NCBI GenBank assembly: GCA_039970095.1 | Contig: JBDVMP010000053.1 | Location: 17,694 to 81,693 of the forward strand | Origin: JAMZMI01 sp039970095 | GTDB lineage: Bacteria > Bacteroidota > Bacteroidia > Cytophagales > Cyclobacteriaceae | Length of the DNA stretch: 64,000 nt | Direction of reading: 5' to 3' | Shown: piece by piece, positions 35,025 to 44,422 of the stretch | Layout: each line of letters opens with the position of its first letter | How positions within the stretch are numbered: position 1 is the first letter of the stretch | The notes under the pieces: generated by a model | What the model was told of the DNA's origin: nothing | The model's database searches: none | What the model saw: only the letters and a program-made list of their open reading frames with translations | Program-made: the position numbers and the translations under genes

Positions 35025-35903
35025 GTGAAAATTCGGATACCATTTCTATTACTTCTATTTTTTTATGGCCTAATTCTAAAAGGTCAGGATACTGCGCTCC
35101 CTAATTTGTCAAAACGAGTTACAGATCTAACTGGAACGCTTTCTCAAAGTGAACAAAGGATACTGGAAGACAAGCTCAAAACTTTTGAATCAGAAAAGGG
35201 CTCGCAAGTTGTGGTGGTTATAATACCCACCACTGGTGATGAATCTATTGAGCAATATTCAATACGTCTGGCCGAACAATGGAAAATTGGGCGCGGAGGA
35301 GTTGATGATGGTGTGATCATGCTTTTTTCCATGAACGATCGAAAAATGAGAATAGAGGTTGGTTATGCGCTCGAAGGAGCTTTGACGGATGCTTTATCCA
35401 AAAGAATCATTGAGAATGTGATAGTTCCGGATTTTCGATCAGGACATTTTTATAATGGTATTGATAGGGGAGTAGGAGTAGTTTTGACGGCCATTAGTGG
35501 TGAAGAGTTGCCCCCAGTTGTTAGGCAAAAATCTTCAGCTTCCACTGGAGGCAAAAGCCCATGGAGAGCATTACTTTTCCCGTTGATGGTTGTTTTATTT
35601 ATTGTATCCGGCTTGCTTAAATCTGTTTTTGGGAAAAAATATGGAAAAGGCAAGATGATTGCAATTTCAGCGGCCATTGTATTTGTTCTAGGTTGGGTAT
35701 TTTTCGGTCTTCTAGTTTCAATTTTCATCACTGCTATTTTGACTATTTTCACGGCAATGCCCTCTGGAGGAAGAGGCGGCCGTGGAGGTGGAGGTATCTA
35801 CATGGGAGGAGGCGGCTTCTCTAGTGGCGGAGGTGGTTTTGGAGGTGGCTTCTCCGGTGGCGGAGGTGGCTTTGGAGGTGGAGGCGCATCAGGTGGTTGG
35901 TAA
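35025..35903 (+). CDS. TPM domain exported membrane protein with Gly-rich tail
   Basis: A 292-residue YgcG-type protein. A signal peptide (MKIRIPFLLLLFFYGLILKGQ) is followed by the TPM domain (about 27-165: RVTDLTGTLSQSEQRILEDKLKTFE, QYSIRLAEQWKIGRGGVDDGVIMLFSMNDRKMRIEVGYALEGALTD), two membrane segments (about 185-250) and a C-terminal tail rich in Gly, Ser and Phe ending in GASGGW, which is usual for the family. The only suitable start is GTG at 35025. TPM domains have reported phosphatase activity in plants; in bacteria their role with LemA is unknown. Confidence 0.9.
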   Translation: MKIRIPFLLLLFFYGLILKGQDTALPNLSKRVTDLTGTLSQSEQRILEDKLKTFESEKGSQVVVVIIPTTGDESIEQYSIRLAEQWKIGRGGVDDGVIMLFSMNDRKMRIEVGYALEGALTDALSKRIIENVIVPDFRSGHFYNGIDRGVGVVLTAISGEELPPVVRQKSSASTGGKSPWRALLFPLMVVLFIVSGLLKSVFGKKYGKGKMIAISAAIVFVLGWVFFGLLVSIFITAILTIFTAMPSGGRGGRGGGGIYMGGGGFSSGGGGFGGGFSGGGGGFGGGGASGGW

Positions 35904-35920
35904 ATTTTATCAAGAAAAAA

Positions 35921-36571
35921 ATGGCTAGATATACATTCACATCAGACGAAAAGGAACAAGTTAAACAGGCTGTTAAAGATTTAGAAAAGGTCTCCTGCGG
36001 CGAAATCGTTCCCTATTTTGTCAACTCTAGTGATGACTATTCTGAAGTTTCATGGTATTTGAGCTCTGCTTTTGGCTTGATCACCACTATAACAATGGGC
36101 TTCTTGTCATATACCTGGATGTTGCCAGTTCATGTGACTCCCCTGGAGGTTTCTGTGGTAACATTTCTCTCAATTGTTTTGGGTTTTTTGACTCCTTTGA
36201 TTTTCCCACAAATAAAAAGATTTATAGTCACCAGAGATAAACAGATGAAAAGGGTGAGTCAAAAAGCAGCAGAAGCATTTCTTACAGAAAGGGTTTATCA
36301 GACAGAGGAAAAAGTTGGTATTTTGATATTTGTCAGCCAGCTAGAGCATACAGTACTGGTATTAGGAGATGAAGGCATCAACGCCAAAGTGAAACCCGAA
36401 GATTGGCAAGAAGTGGTGGATGCGGTGACTTACGGGATTAAAAGCAACCAAACGGCAAAGGGATTGGTGGATGCAATTGGTAAGTGTCAGAAGCTTTTAC
36501 TTGCTCATGGTTTTGTGCGCAAGGCTTCAGATTATAATGAGTTAGATGACGGATTAAGAATAGAGGATTGA
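35921..36571 (+). CDS. TPM domain membrane protein, second gene
   Basis: A 216-residue protein with a split TPM-like domain: FTSDEKEQVKQAVKDLEKVSCGEIVPYFV, then two membrane segments (about 45-100), then VSQKAAEAFLTERVYQTEEKVGILIFVSQLEHTVLVLGDEGINAKV. This form usually follows the YgcG-type gene. I start at ATG 35921 (MARYTFTSDEK), 17 bases after the previous stop with a purine-rich leader; the TTG at 35897 would overlap the first gene. The stop overlaps the TTG of the broken lipoprotein gene behind it. Confidence 0.88.
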   Translation: MARYTFTSDEKEQVKQAVKDLEKVSCGEIVPYFVNSSDDYSEVSWYLSSAFGLITTITMGFLSYTWMLPVHVTPLEVSVVTFLSIVLGFLTPLIFPQIKRFIVTRDKQMKRVSQKAAEAFLTERVYQTEEKVGILIFVSQLEHTVLVLGDEGINAKVKPEDWQEVVDAVTYGIKSNQTAKGLVDAIGKCQKLLLAHGFVRKASDYNELDDGLRIED

Positions 36572-37193
36572 GAAACTTAATCCTTTTGTTAGTTATTATT
36601 CTCGCTGCTTGCACGATGGAGCCACCCCGGTGTGGGGGCGTTAGGTCTCGGTGCTATACAGTCAAGGATATCAACTCATATATTTAGATCTGCGCAAGAA
36701 CAGGGGTTCGGACTCCTCTTTTAACTCTTATGATTCATTGCGTATTGCTTTTTACATCTCGGAAACAGAGAATATAGATGCAGAATCTTACAATAAGAGT
36801 GTTTTTTTTCGCAAGTATTCCTTTCCAATATTTTCAGCGTCTCCGGTTTCGAAAGAACCAAAACTGGTTCAACGCTTAGACTCTATTCAGATATTTTCAA
36901 CGGAGGTAATTTACTCTCAAACTAAATCTTACTATCCGGGTGAGGCTTTGAACGACCTGTTTCTAATAAACGGAATGCTCATCGCCGATTTTCTTAAAGA
37001 ACACAAAACGACTCCTATTACAGGAGGCGATGAGAAGTGCAGTGCTTGTTTTAACAATTACACTATTACCTATTTGAGTTTGCTAACCAAGCCAGCAAAG
37101 CCTATAGATCAAACGCTGTATTTGAAATTGACGTATGACAATGGGGGCTCTTCAGAGTTTGAGACACCTGTGCTAAAAGTGGAAGCAGAGTAA
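36568..37193 (+). pseudogene. Lipoprotein gene interrupted by an apparent -1 frameshift
   Basis: From TTG 36568 one frame encodes a clean lipoprotein signal, MRNLILLLVIILAACTMEPP, with lipobox LAAC, and runs to a stop at 36685. The rest (180 codons in another frame, from about 36645 to 37193) has no signal of its own and begins with weak GTG 36651: LDLRKNRGSDSSFNSYDSLRIAFYIS ... GGDEKCSACFNNYTITYLSL. A single missing base between 36645 and 36684 would join them into a protein of about 208 residues. It may be a true mutation or a sequencing error. I cannot name the family with confidence. It follows the TPM gene with overlapping start and stop. Confidence 0.65.
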
Positions 37194-37248
37194 ACCCTGA
37201 AATGGTCTTTGGGGATTAATTCGGCAGGGGACTTTTAGATGTTCTTCG

Positions 37249-38235
37249 TTACGCGTTCAGCTTATCCCAAATTTTGTCCTTTAGCTGGGGAATACCCAAG
37301 CCCGAAACACTGGATATGAAAAGTGTTTCAATGTCAGGGAGTTCGGCCTTCATTTCCTCGATAAGCTCTTCGTCGAGCATATCACATTTGCTGATGGCCA
37401 GTATGCGTTCTTTGTCCAGCAATTCTGGGTTGTATTTTTCGATTTCGCCAAGTAGTATTCTGTACTCATCTCTGATGTCCTTGGCGTCTGCCGGGATCAT
37501 GAAAAGCAGCATCGAGTTGCGCTCTATATGCCGCAAAAAGCGGAGACCCAGCCCTCGACCTTCTGCCGCACCTTCTATTATTCCTGGTATATCAGCTATC
37601 ACGAATGACTTATGATCATGGTATGGAACCACGCCAAGATTGGGGACAAGTGTAGTAAAAGGATAGTCCGCAATCTCTGGTTTTGCCGCAGACACTACCG
37701 AAAGTAGTGTTGACTTTCCAGCATTAGGGAAACCAACCAAACCTACATCGGCCAGAATTTTAAGTTCAAGAATGGCCCACTTTTCTACTCCTTCCGTTCC
37801 AGGTTGTGCATATCGTGGGGCCTGATTGGTTGGGGTCTTGAAGTGGGAGTTGCCCTGACCGCCGATTCCTCCTGGCAAAAGGATTTTTTCTTCACCATCT
37901 TCCAATATTTCCAATAGCACCTCTCCGGTTTCAGAGTCTTTGGCAATTGTGCCAATTGGAACATCGAGAATGATGTCTTTGCCGTCAGCTCCTGATCTGT
38001 TGCCTCCCTCTCCAGCTACACCATGATCTGCTTTGATGTGTTTTCTGTAACGCAGATGGATCAACGTCCACATTTGCGTGTTTCCCCGTAGGATGATGTG
38101 TCCACCTCGGCCACCATCTCCTCCGTCTGGGCCTCCCTTTGGAACAAATTTTTCGCGTCTGAAATGCACAGAACCAGCTCCGCCATCGCCGGAGCGAACG
38201 TACAATTTGACGTAATCAATAAAGTTTGAATCCAT
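37249..38235 (-). CDS. obg: GTPase Obg/CgtA
   Basis: Ribosome-assembly and stress GTPase. The 328-residue protein has the glycine-rich Obg domain (1-158: VRSGDGGAGSVHFRREKFVPKGGPDGGDGGRGGHI), then the G domain with G1 GFPNAGKSTLL, G3 DIPGIIEGAAEGRGLGLRFLRHIER and G4 SKCD (in ILAISKCDML). There is no long C-terminal extension, as in many Bacteroidota. It shares one base with the adk stop. Confidence 0.96.
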   Translation of the reverse strand: MDSNFIDYVKLYVRSGDGGAGSVHFRREKFVPKGGPDGGDGGRGGHIILRGNTQMWTLIHLRYRKHIKADHGVAGEGGNRSGADGKDIILDVPIGTIAKDSETGEVLLEILEDGEEKILLPGGIGGQGNSHFKTPTNQAPRYAQPGTEGVEKWAILELKILADVGLVGFPNAGKSTLLSVVSAAKPEIADYPFTTLVPNLGVVPYHDHKSFVIADIPGIIEGAAEGRGLGLRFLRHIERNSMLLFMIPADAKDIRDEYRILLGEIEKYNPELLDKERILAISKCDMLDEELIEEMKAELPDIETLFISSVSGLGIPQLKDKIWDKLNA

Positions 38236-38810
38236 TAAGCTACGTGCTGATCTAGCACTTCTGCGATTGATGAGAAAATAGTGTCAATTTCACCAATACC
38301 ATTTACGGTGCTCAAACGATCTTGCGCTTTGTAGAATGGGAGCACATGCACGGTTTTGCTGAAGTACTCCTGGATCCTTCGTTCAAGCTTGTCGTCAGCA
38401 TCATCAGCACGGCCTTGGAGTTCTTTTCTCTTGGCTATTCTGGTTCGCACCTCTTCTTCTGTCACCTCTAGTTCTACTACGGCGTGAATCTCAGTGCCCA
38501 GAGATTTCATCAGCTCGTCCAAAGCTTCGGCCTGAGGTACGGTTCTTGGAAATCCGTCGAACAAAAATCCACTTGCTTGCGGGTTTTTTTCAACCTCTTC
38601 TCTCAGCATGGCGATTGTGATATCATCGGATACCAGTTCGCCACTATCCATAATTTCTTTCACCTTTTTGCCAAGCGTTGTATCGTTCTTGGTATGGTAT
38701 CGGAATAGGTCTCCTGTGGAGATGTGAAACAGGTTGTATTTGTCAATGAGCTTGTCACTTTGGGTGCCTTTGCCAGCTCCGGGAGGGCCAAAAATTACGA
38801 TATTAAGCAT
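38235..38810 (-). CDS. adk: Adenylate kinase
   Basis: Interconverts ATP + AMP and 2 ADP. The 191-residue protein carries GPPGAGKGTQ (P-loop, residues 8-17), HISTGDLFR for AMP binding, GFLFDGFPRTVPQAEAL and the RIQEYFSKT LID-adjacent block. The LID is the short non-zinc type (about 190 residues in total). It lies between hpt (52 bases upstream) and obg (one-base overlap). Confidence 0.96.
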   Translation of the reverse strand: MLNIVIFGPPGAGKGTQSDKLIDKYNLFHISTGDLFRYHTKNDTTLGKKVKEIMDSGELVSDDITIAMLREEVEKNPQASGFLFDGFPRTVPQAEALDELMKSLGTEIHAVVELEVTEEEVRTRIAKRKELQGRADDADDKLERRIQEYFSKTVHVLPFYKAQDRLSTVNGIGEIDTIFSSIAEVLDQHVA

Positions 38811-38862
38811 GGATTATGTTTTTTCTATTCTTTAAATATAGTGGATTCTTTCAGGTTGGTGT

Positions 38863-39396
38863 TTACTCCGAAGCGGCGTAAATGTCTGGTAGTTGTCTTC
38901 CCTTGCCATCATAGTCCATTCCGAAACCCACCACAAATTTGTTTTCTATTTTCTTCCCGACATACTTTATTGGAAACTTTTCGCCAAAAACCTCAGGTTT
39001 GAGCAGGAGAGTGACTACTTCTATGGATGCAGGAGACTTCTTTTCAAGCATTTTGAGGAGATGTTCCAGTGTTTTACCTGTGTCAATGATATCTTCTACT
39101 ATCAGGATTTTCTTTCCTTTTAAGTTTTGGTTGAAGCCAATCAATTCTTTTACAGTGCCTGTTGAGGATGTCCCATCGTATGATTTGAGCTTGATCAACT
39201 CTATGGTCACATCGAATTTTAACCGACGAGTGAGGTCAGAAAAGAATAAAATCACGCCATCCAGTACGCCGATTAAAACTACTTCCTGTCCCGCATAATC
39301 TCTGTTGATTTCGTCGGTTAGGCGGTTTATGACCTTTTCTATTTGGAGGCTTGAAATATACGGCTCGAATGTTTTGTCCCAGATCGTTATAGACAT
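38863..39396 (-). CDS. hpt: Hypoxanthine phosphoribosyltransferase
   Basis: Purine-salvage enzyme making IMP or GMP from hypoxanthine or guanine and PRPP. The 177-residue protein has the PRPP motif ILIVEDIIDTGKTLEHLL, the flexible-loop segment LKSYDGTSSTG and the C-terminal FVVGFGMDYDGKGRQLPDIYA. It begins one base after the stop of the M42 peptidase gene and precedes adk. Confidence 0.95.
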   Translation of the reverse strand: MSITIWDKTFEPYISSLQIEKVINRLTDEINRDYAGQEVVLIGVLDGVILFFSDLTRRLKFDVTIELIKLKSYDGTSSTGTVKELIGFNQNLKGKKILIVEDIIDTGKTLEHLLKMLEKKSPASIEVVTLLLKPEVFGEKFPIKYVGKKIENKFVVGFGMDYDGKGRQLPDIYAASE

Positions 39397-39397
39397 A

Positions 39398-40309
39398 TCA
39401 GAGTTTTTGCATCAAATATTGGTACATCGCAATCATCGACTCAATGTCCGCGATATGAACAGTTTCAGTAGGGGAATGGACGTTGGATTCTGGTGCGCCA
39501 ATGAAACACCAGTCGATAGCATGGGGACTCATGTGTACCTCACGCCCATCGCTCGACCCTCCACCTTCTACTTCCAGTTGATAAGGTATTTTTGATTCAT
39601 CGGCCAGGGCCAGTAGTTTATCAAGGAAAACCCTTCTCGGAATGTTGCGGTCTCGCAAGGAAATAGCCACGCCCTCTCCATGTCTTACTCCCTCGGTAGC
39701 CCAGGTTATATCAGAAATAAGAGCCTGCTTGATAGGAAAATTTTTCTGAATATAGTCAACCAACATGGGTACAGAACCACCTCCATGCTCTTCATAGGAG
39801 CTGAATACAATAATGCCATTTTCGAGTGTTTCGGCCACTTTTAGTGCATTGTAGATGCCCAGTCTGTTGTCCATATACGGACCGGTGACCTTATCTCCAT
39901 TTATTTGAAGTTCAGGCTTGAAAGTAAGTGTGGTTCCGGTGGCAATGGCTCGTGGAAAATCGTAAAACAGATGGTTGTCTTCATCTACTTGCAACTTGCA
40001 ATCAATAGGCCCAAAACCATCTTTTCCTACCAGTTGGTATCCAGTTTCGGCTTCTGGGCCGCCAATGGGTACCAGTTGGTTTTGATACCGCACTGTGAAG
40101 CCAATGGTGTCCATATGAGCAAAAATGGCGGTTCGAGGCTTACCGAAAACCAGGATGAGGTTGTCATGAATAAATTCACCCTCAATGATTTTTGGTTGAA
40201 CACTCCACTTTCCTTTGTTTTCCCGGACATAGTTGAGCAAGAATTCCTTCATTCTGAACTCGCTTCCGGACGGTGCATGTATATCGATTAGTTGCTCTAA
40301 TAATTTCAT
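39398..40309 (-). CDS. M42-family aminopeptidase
   Basis: A 303-residue dinuclear metallo-aminopeptidase (glutamyl aminopeptidase/endoglucanase-M type). Metal ligands and catalytic residues can be followed: AHMDTIGF, GPYMDNRLG (bridging Asp), SSYEEHGGG (catalytic and ligand Glu), SDITWATEG and NVHSPTETVH. The start is put at MKLLEQLIDIHAPSG (40309), the normal family opening; a longer frame to 40375 would add 22 unconserved residues. It is the first gene of the run towards hpt, adk and obg. Confidence 0.9.
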   Translation of the reverse strand: MKLLEQLIDIHAPSGSEFRMKEFLLNYVRENKGKWSVQPKIIEGEFIHDNLILVFGKPRTAIFAHMDTIGFTVRYQNQLVPIGGPEAETGYQLVGKDGFGPIDCKLQVDEDNHLFYDFPRAIATGTTLTFKPELQINGDKVTGPYMDNRLGIYNALKVAETLENGIIVFSSYEEHGGGSVPMLVDYIQKNFPIKQALISDITWATEGVRHGEGVAISLRDRNIPRRVFLDKLLALADESKIPYQLEVEGGGSSDGREVHMSPHAIDWCFIGAPESNVHSPTETVHIADIESMIAMYQYLMQKL

Positions 40310-40393
40310 AATGAAAATAGTGTGCAAATATAACCGGCGGTTATCCGCATTGAATAGATTTTCGTATAAATTCAAAGTTCCAATATTTAATAT

Positions 40394-40858
40394 ATGCCGC
40401 TGATTTTAAAATACCTGATTGTTTATCTGCTTTCTGCCGTGAAGTTCATTTTCGGACCATCCTTTGGGTTGTCTTTTGGGCTAAGCGTGCCAGAGATTTG
40501 CATTTTGACTTTGGCTGGCATGATGTCCACCGTTTATCTAGTCTGCTATTTTGGTCCTCATATCAGGAAGCTTACCATAAGAGTGTTTGGCAAAAAAAAG
40601 AAAAGAGCTGTGTTTTCGCCCCGGACTCGCCGATTTGTGAAAATCTGGAAAAAATATGGGGTGAAGGGGATAGCTTTTCTTACTCCTCTGCTTTTATCTC
40701 CGCCTGGGGGTACTTTTTTGGCGAATGCATTTGGTGGAAAGAAACCTGAAATAATCAAATGGATGTGGGTTTTTGGTTCTATCTCATCCGTGGTGCTGAC
40801 GCTTGTTTTAAAATATGCCAGCTGGTTGGTTCAGGATTTCATCTTTGTTAAGCCATAG
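40394..40858 (+). CDS. Small membrane protein, weakly like the small multidrug export family
   Basis: A 154-residue protein with hydrophobic stretches at both ends and a basic central loop (GKKKKRAVFSPRTRRFVKIWKKYG). The patterns GPSFGLSFGLSVPEICILTLAGMM and KYGVKGIAFLTPLLLSPPGGTFLANAFG resemble the small multidrug export (Sm_multidrug_ex) family, although transport has not been shown for most members. It is divergent from the M42 gene (84 bases between starts) and 27 bases upstream of hemE. Confidence 0.72.
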   Translation: MPLILKYLIVYLLSAVKFIFGPSFGLSFGLSVPEICILTLAGMMSTVYLVCYFGPHIRKLTIRVFGKKKKRAVFSPRTRRFVKIWKKYGVKGIAFLTPLLLSPPGGTFLANAFGGKKPEIIKWMWVFGSISSVVLTLVLKYASWLVQDFIFVKP

Positions 40859-40872
40859 ATTTTCTGTTTTTC

Positions 40873-40880
40873 TATCTTTG
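40873..40880 (+). promoter_or_regulatory. -7 element TATCTTTG directly before hemE
   Basis: TATCTTTG is an exact TAnnTTTG element and ends five bases before the hemE ATG (40886). A start of transcription at the usual distance would fall on or next to the ATG, giving a leaderless or nearly leaderless message. The upstream TTTG partner is only found at 25 bases, slightly too far. Confidence 0.5.
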
Positions 40881-40885
40881 CGCGC

Positions 40886-41908
40886 ATGTTGAAAAATGAT
40901 CTGATTTTAAGAGCGGCACGTGGCGAAAAGACGGAGAGAACCCCGATCTGGTTGATGAGGCAGGCAGGAAGAATTTTGCCTGAGTATCGAGCAGTAAGAT
41001 CGAGTCTTAGTGGATTCAAAGAGTTGGTCGAAACTCCGGATTTGGCGGCAGAAGTTACCATACAGCCGGTAGACATTTTAGGAGTAGATGCCGCCATCAT
41101 TTTTTCAGATATTTTGGTAATACCTGAGGCCATGGGGCTGACCTATGAAATGGTGGAGAAAAAGGGGCCATTTTTCCCAGAGACGATATCGTCTGAAGCT
41201 GACCTGAGGCGCCTCAAAGTGGCCGAGGAGGGAGACATTCAATACACCATCGATGCAATAAAGATCACCAAAAAGAGACTGGATGGTCGTGTGCCTATCA
41301 TCGGGTTTGCTGGCGCACCATGGACGATTTTTTCTTATATGGTTGAGGGTAGTGGTAGCAAGACATTCAGCAAGGCAAGGAGGATGCTCTATGAGAATCC
41401 GAAATTGGCGCATCAGCTACTGGAGCTTATCACCAGAAGTACGATTTCATACCTCAAGGGGCAGATAGCTGCCGGCGCTAATATGGTGCAGGTTTTTGAT
41501 TCCTGGGCTGGAGTGCTTACCCCGGATCAATACAAAGAATTTTCGCTGAGATATATCAGCGAAATATGCAATTCAGTGAACGAGGTTCCTGTGACGGTCT
41601 TCGCCAAAGGAGCCTATTTTGCCCTGCCTGATATGAAAGAAGTCAATTGCCGAACTGTTGGCCTTGACTGGAATATGGACGTGGAAAGTGCCAGGAAGCT
41701 GTTGCCAAACAAAACGCTTCAAGGTAATTTGGACCCTTGTGTGCTTTATGCTGATGAGGATCAGATCAAACGGGAAGCTCAGAAGATGTTGGATGCTTTT
41801 GATGGGCATCCGCACATAGCCAATTTAGGGCATGGAGTTTATCCTGATACCGATCCGGGGAAGGTGAAGTTTTTTGTTGACACGGTGAAGGAACTGGGTG
41901 TCAGGTAA
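40886..41908 (+). CDS. hemE: Uroporphyrinogen decarboxylase
   Basis: Converts uroporphyrinogen III to coproporphyrinogen III in haem synthesis. The 340-residue protein has the N-terminal PIWLMRQAGRILPEYRAVR signature with the catalytic arginines, IIFSDILVIPEAMG with the catalytic Asp, GFAGAPWTIFSYMVEG, QVFDSWAG and the C-terminal NLGHGVYPDTDPGKVKFFVDTV. Length and start are normal. A candidate promoter lies right in front of the ATG. Confidence 0.96.
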   Translation: MLKNDLILRAARGEKTERTPIWLMRQAGRILPEYRAVRSSLSGFKELVETPDLAAEVTIQPVDILGVDAAIIFSDILVIPEAMGLTYEMVEKKGPFFPETISSEADLRRLKVAEEGDIQYTIDAIKITKKRLDGRVPIIGFAGAPWTIFSYMVEGSGSKTFSKARRMLYENPKLAHQLLELITRSTISYLKGQIAAGANMVQVFDSWAGVLTPDQYKEFSLRYISEICNSVNEVPVTVFAKGAYFALPDMKEVNCRTVGLDWNMDVESARKLLPNKTLQGNLDPCVLYADEDQIKREAQKMLDAFDGHPHIANLGHGVYPDTDPGKVKFFVDTVKELGVR

Positions 41909-41960
41909 TGTCAAATTGTTTTCTTTCGAAATAATGACAGTTTCAACCAGTGAGAGGTTC

Positions 41961-44318
41961 TCACGGTTGATGGGTGTATTTAATGAGTTTTTCTCTAAGG
42001 TCAGTAGGCTCAAATGGCTTGGTTATAAAGTCATCCATTCCCGCCTGCTTAATTCTCTCCTGATCTTCCATGAGCGCTGAGGCGGTCAATGCAATGATCG
42101 GTATGGTCACGCCCATTTCACGTAGTTTTTCAGTTGCTTCATAGCCCCCCATTTCAGGCATTTGCAAATCCATCAGAATCAAAATGATTTCAGGATCGGC
42201 CTGATAAGTTTCGATTGCTTCAATTCCATTTTTTGCCACAGCTACCTCAACTCCCCATTTTTTTAGGAACTTGTTCACCACCATTACATTGATCGCATTG
42301 TCCTCTACAACCAGTATTTTACCTTTTAAATTGATTTGACCGGCATCCATTTTTTCAGATTTTTCTTTTTTTAATTTCGGTTGTATTTCGTTTTCCCCGG
42401 CTGTAAATATTTGCACAAAATAAAAGTGTGAGCCTTGGCCCAGTGTGCTTTCTACAAACAGGTCAACCCCCTGGAGTTCCAACAACCGTTTCGTTATAGT
42501 GAGGCCCAACCCAGTGCCCCCAAACTCTCTGGTTGTTGAGGTGCTGGCCTGGGTGAAGCTATTGAAAATTTCCTTGAGGTGCTCCGGGGCAATACCAATA
42601 CCAGTATCCTTGACTGCAAATTTAATCACCACTTCGTCACCATTTCTTTTTATCTGTTCTAAAATCATAGTAATCGAGCCCTCGTTAGTGAATTTGACTG
42701 CATTGCTGATAAGGTTTGTCAGCACCTGACTCATTCGTGTGGGATCGCAATAGATGTAGTCGGGAATACTCTCATCGATATCAAAAATGAGGTCAAGGTT
42801 TTTGGACTTTACTGCCGGTTGAAACACATGATGGAGGCTGGAAAGCAGTTCGGCCACATTTACTGATTTATTTTCAAATTCAATTTTACGAGCTTCAATT
42901 TTGCTAAAGTCGAGGATATCATTAATGATCACCAGTAGGTTGCGAGCTGAGAATTTTAGCGTATTTAATATGTCTATTTGGTTTTCTTTTGGCGTGTCTG
43001 CGAGCAAAAAGTCCGTAAGCCCAATGACGGCATTCATTGGTGTGCGTATCTCGTGCGACATCATAGACAAGAAGTCTGATTTTGATTTCGAGGCGATTTC
43101 TGCATCTTCTTTGGCCTGTTTCAAAGAGTCTGTGAAAAGGAAAAACAGAACCAGGGATTGGAAGAAAAAGAAGATAACATAGCCTAAAAAGGAGACTATT
43201 TCGAGCTCCCGAATGATGCCAACATAGTCAGCTAGTTTGTAAAGAAAGGTAATCAATACCACGCCCGAACTCAACAGCGCATATTGTGCTCCTTGCCGTT
43301 TGTTTCGAAAGGCCGAAATGTAAATAAAACCTGTCCAGATAATACCGAGAAGCAGCAGTATTAGATAAGCTACGACAAAATGGGTGAAGATATTAGGCGG
43401 AGTTAAAAGTACGGTTATGGAGAACAGGCCGGATATCAAAGCAAAACCATACAATAGCTTATACTTGGCGTCTCGGGGAAACAATGATTGGGTATAAAGC
43501 GAAAAGAAGAGCATGGGTAAAAACAAGCTCAGGTACTCTAGTTTGATAGCTGCGAACCAGTTGATGTCCGGGTATAAAATATGAAGAGCGTAATCATCTG
43601 CCGCGACAACTCTATAGCTGAAGGTGAGACAGAACAAGCTGAAATAAAGCACGAACTTGTCTTTCGAGCCAAAGAAAAACAGACCAAGAAAAAATAGGCC
43701 GACCATGATCAGACTTCCGGCGAGGAGGAGATCATATCCAAATGTTAGGTTGAAATCAGAGGTAATCTCAGTTTTGCCCCCAATCAATATAGACTCTCTT
43801 GTTCCCCCTGTTTTGTGATTGAAATTGGAGATTTGTAGATCGAAAAACAAAGTGTCGGCGTGCAAATCGAGTGGAATGGTTGTAGGAACCCAAGAGGGCT
43901 GATACTCGTCTTCACTTTTCCCAACCTTCCCATTTTGGGCTATGAGTATGCCGTTGCAGTAGAGGCTATAAGCGGAGTAGAAATGTTTAATGAAAATGGA
44001 GGGAACAAATTCATGTGGCAATATTATCTTCAGCCTGTAGGTTGCATAGCCTGTGGGTGAAAGTGGGATGCCATTGGCGGAAACACCATCATTCCATGAT
44101 TCCGGGAAACTATAAAAGTCTTTTTTGACGCGATCATCGAGTTCCTGCGGAGTGAGTAATTCATTCCAATAAAACTCCCATTCACCATCTAGCGGAATTG
44201 TGTTTTGAGCAAGATCGGATTTGCTGAGATTAATCACTCCCTTCACCGCTTCCTGGCCGGAAGCAGTTGACAGACGGCTTGCCAACAACAGATAGATGAT
44301 TACTAGCCTAATGCTCAT
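41961..44318 (-). CDS. Hybrid sensor histidine kinase/response regulator, 7TMR-DISM type
   Basis: A 785-residue membrane sensor. Order: signal peptide (about 1-22); 7TMR-DISMED2-like periplasmic jelly-roll domain (about 25-190), a fold that often binds carbohydrates; seven membrane helices (about 195-395); short coiled coil; HisKA with His422 in SMMSHEIRTPMNAVIG; HATPase with NLISNAVKFT, DTGIGI and GGTGLGLTI; and a C-terminal receiver with the phosphoacceptor Asp near residue 715 (LILMDLQMPEMGGYEA) and ALTASAL. There is no HPt or output domain, so phosphate must pass to another protein. No cognate regulator is adjacent. It converges with hemE. Confidence 0.93.
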   Translation of the reverse strand: MSIRLVIIYLLLASRLSTASGQEAVKGVINLSKSDLAQNTIPLDGEWEFYWNELLTPQELDDRVKKDFYSFPESWNDGVSANGIPLSPTGYATYRLKIILPHEFVPSIFIKHFYSAYSLYCNGILIAQNGKVGKSEDEYQPSWVPTTIPLDLHADTLFFDLQISNFNHKTGGTRESILIGGKTEITSDFNLTFGYDLLLAGSLIMVGLFFLGLFFFGSKDKFVLYFSLFCLTFSYRVVAADDYALHILYPDINWFAAIKLEYLSLFLPMLFFSLYTQSLFPRDAKYKLLYGFALISGLFSITVLLTPPNIFTHFVVAYLILLLLGIIWTGFIYISAFRNKRQGAQYALLSSGVVLITFLYKLADYVGIIRELEIVSFLGYVIFFFFQSLVLFFLFTDSLKQAKEDAEIASKSKSDFLSMMSHEIRTPMNAVIGLTDFLLADTPKENQIDILNTLKFSARNLLVIINDILDFSKIEARKIEFENKSVNVAELLSSLHHVFQPAVKSKNLDLIFDIDESIPDYIYCDPTRMSQVLTNLISNAVKFTNEGSITMILEQIKRNGDEVVIKFAVKDTGIGIAPEHLKEIFNSFTQASTSTTREFGGTGLGLTITKRLLELQGVDLFVESTLGQGSHFYFVQIFTAGENEIQPKLKKEKSEKMDAGQINLKGKILVVEDNAINVMVVNKFLKKWGVEVAVAKNGIEAIETYQADPEIILILMDLQMPEMGGYEATEKLREMGVTIPIIALTASALMEDQERIKQAGMDDFITKPFEPTDLREKLIKYTHQP

Positions 44319-44422
44319 AACAGTAAATTACCAAAAACCACGGTAATCAATCGCCACATTGATCACCGGGCAAAAAAAAAGCGGAGTTTCTGGCTCCACT
44401 TTTCTTTTGAGGTCGATTTGTT

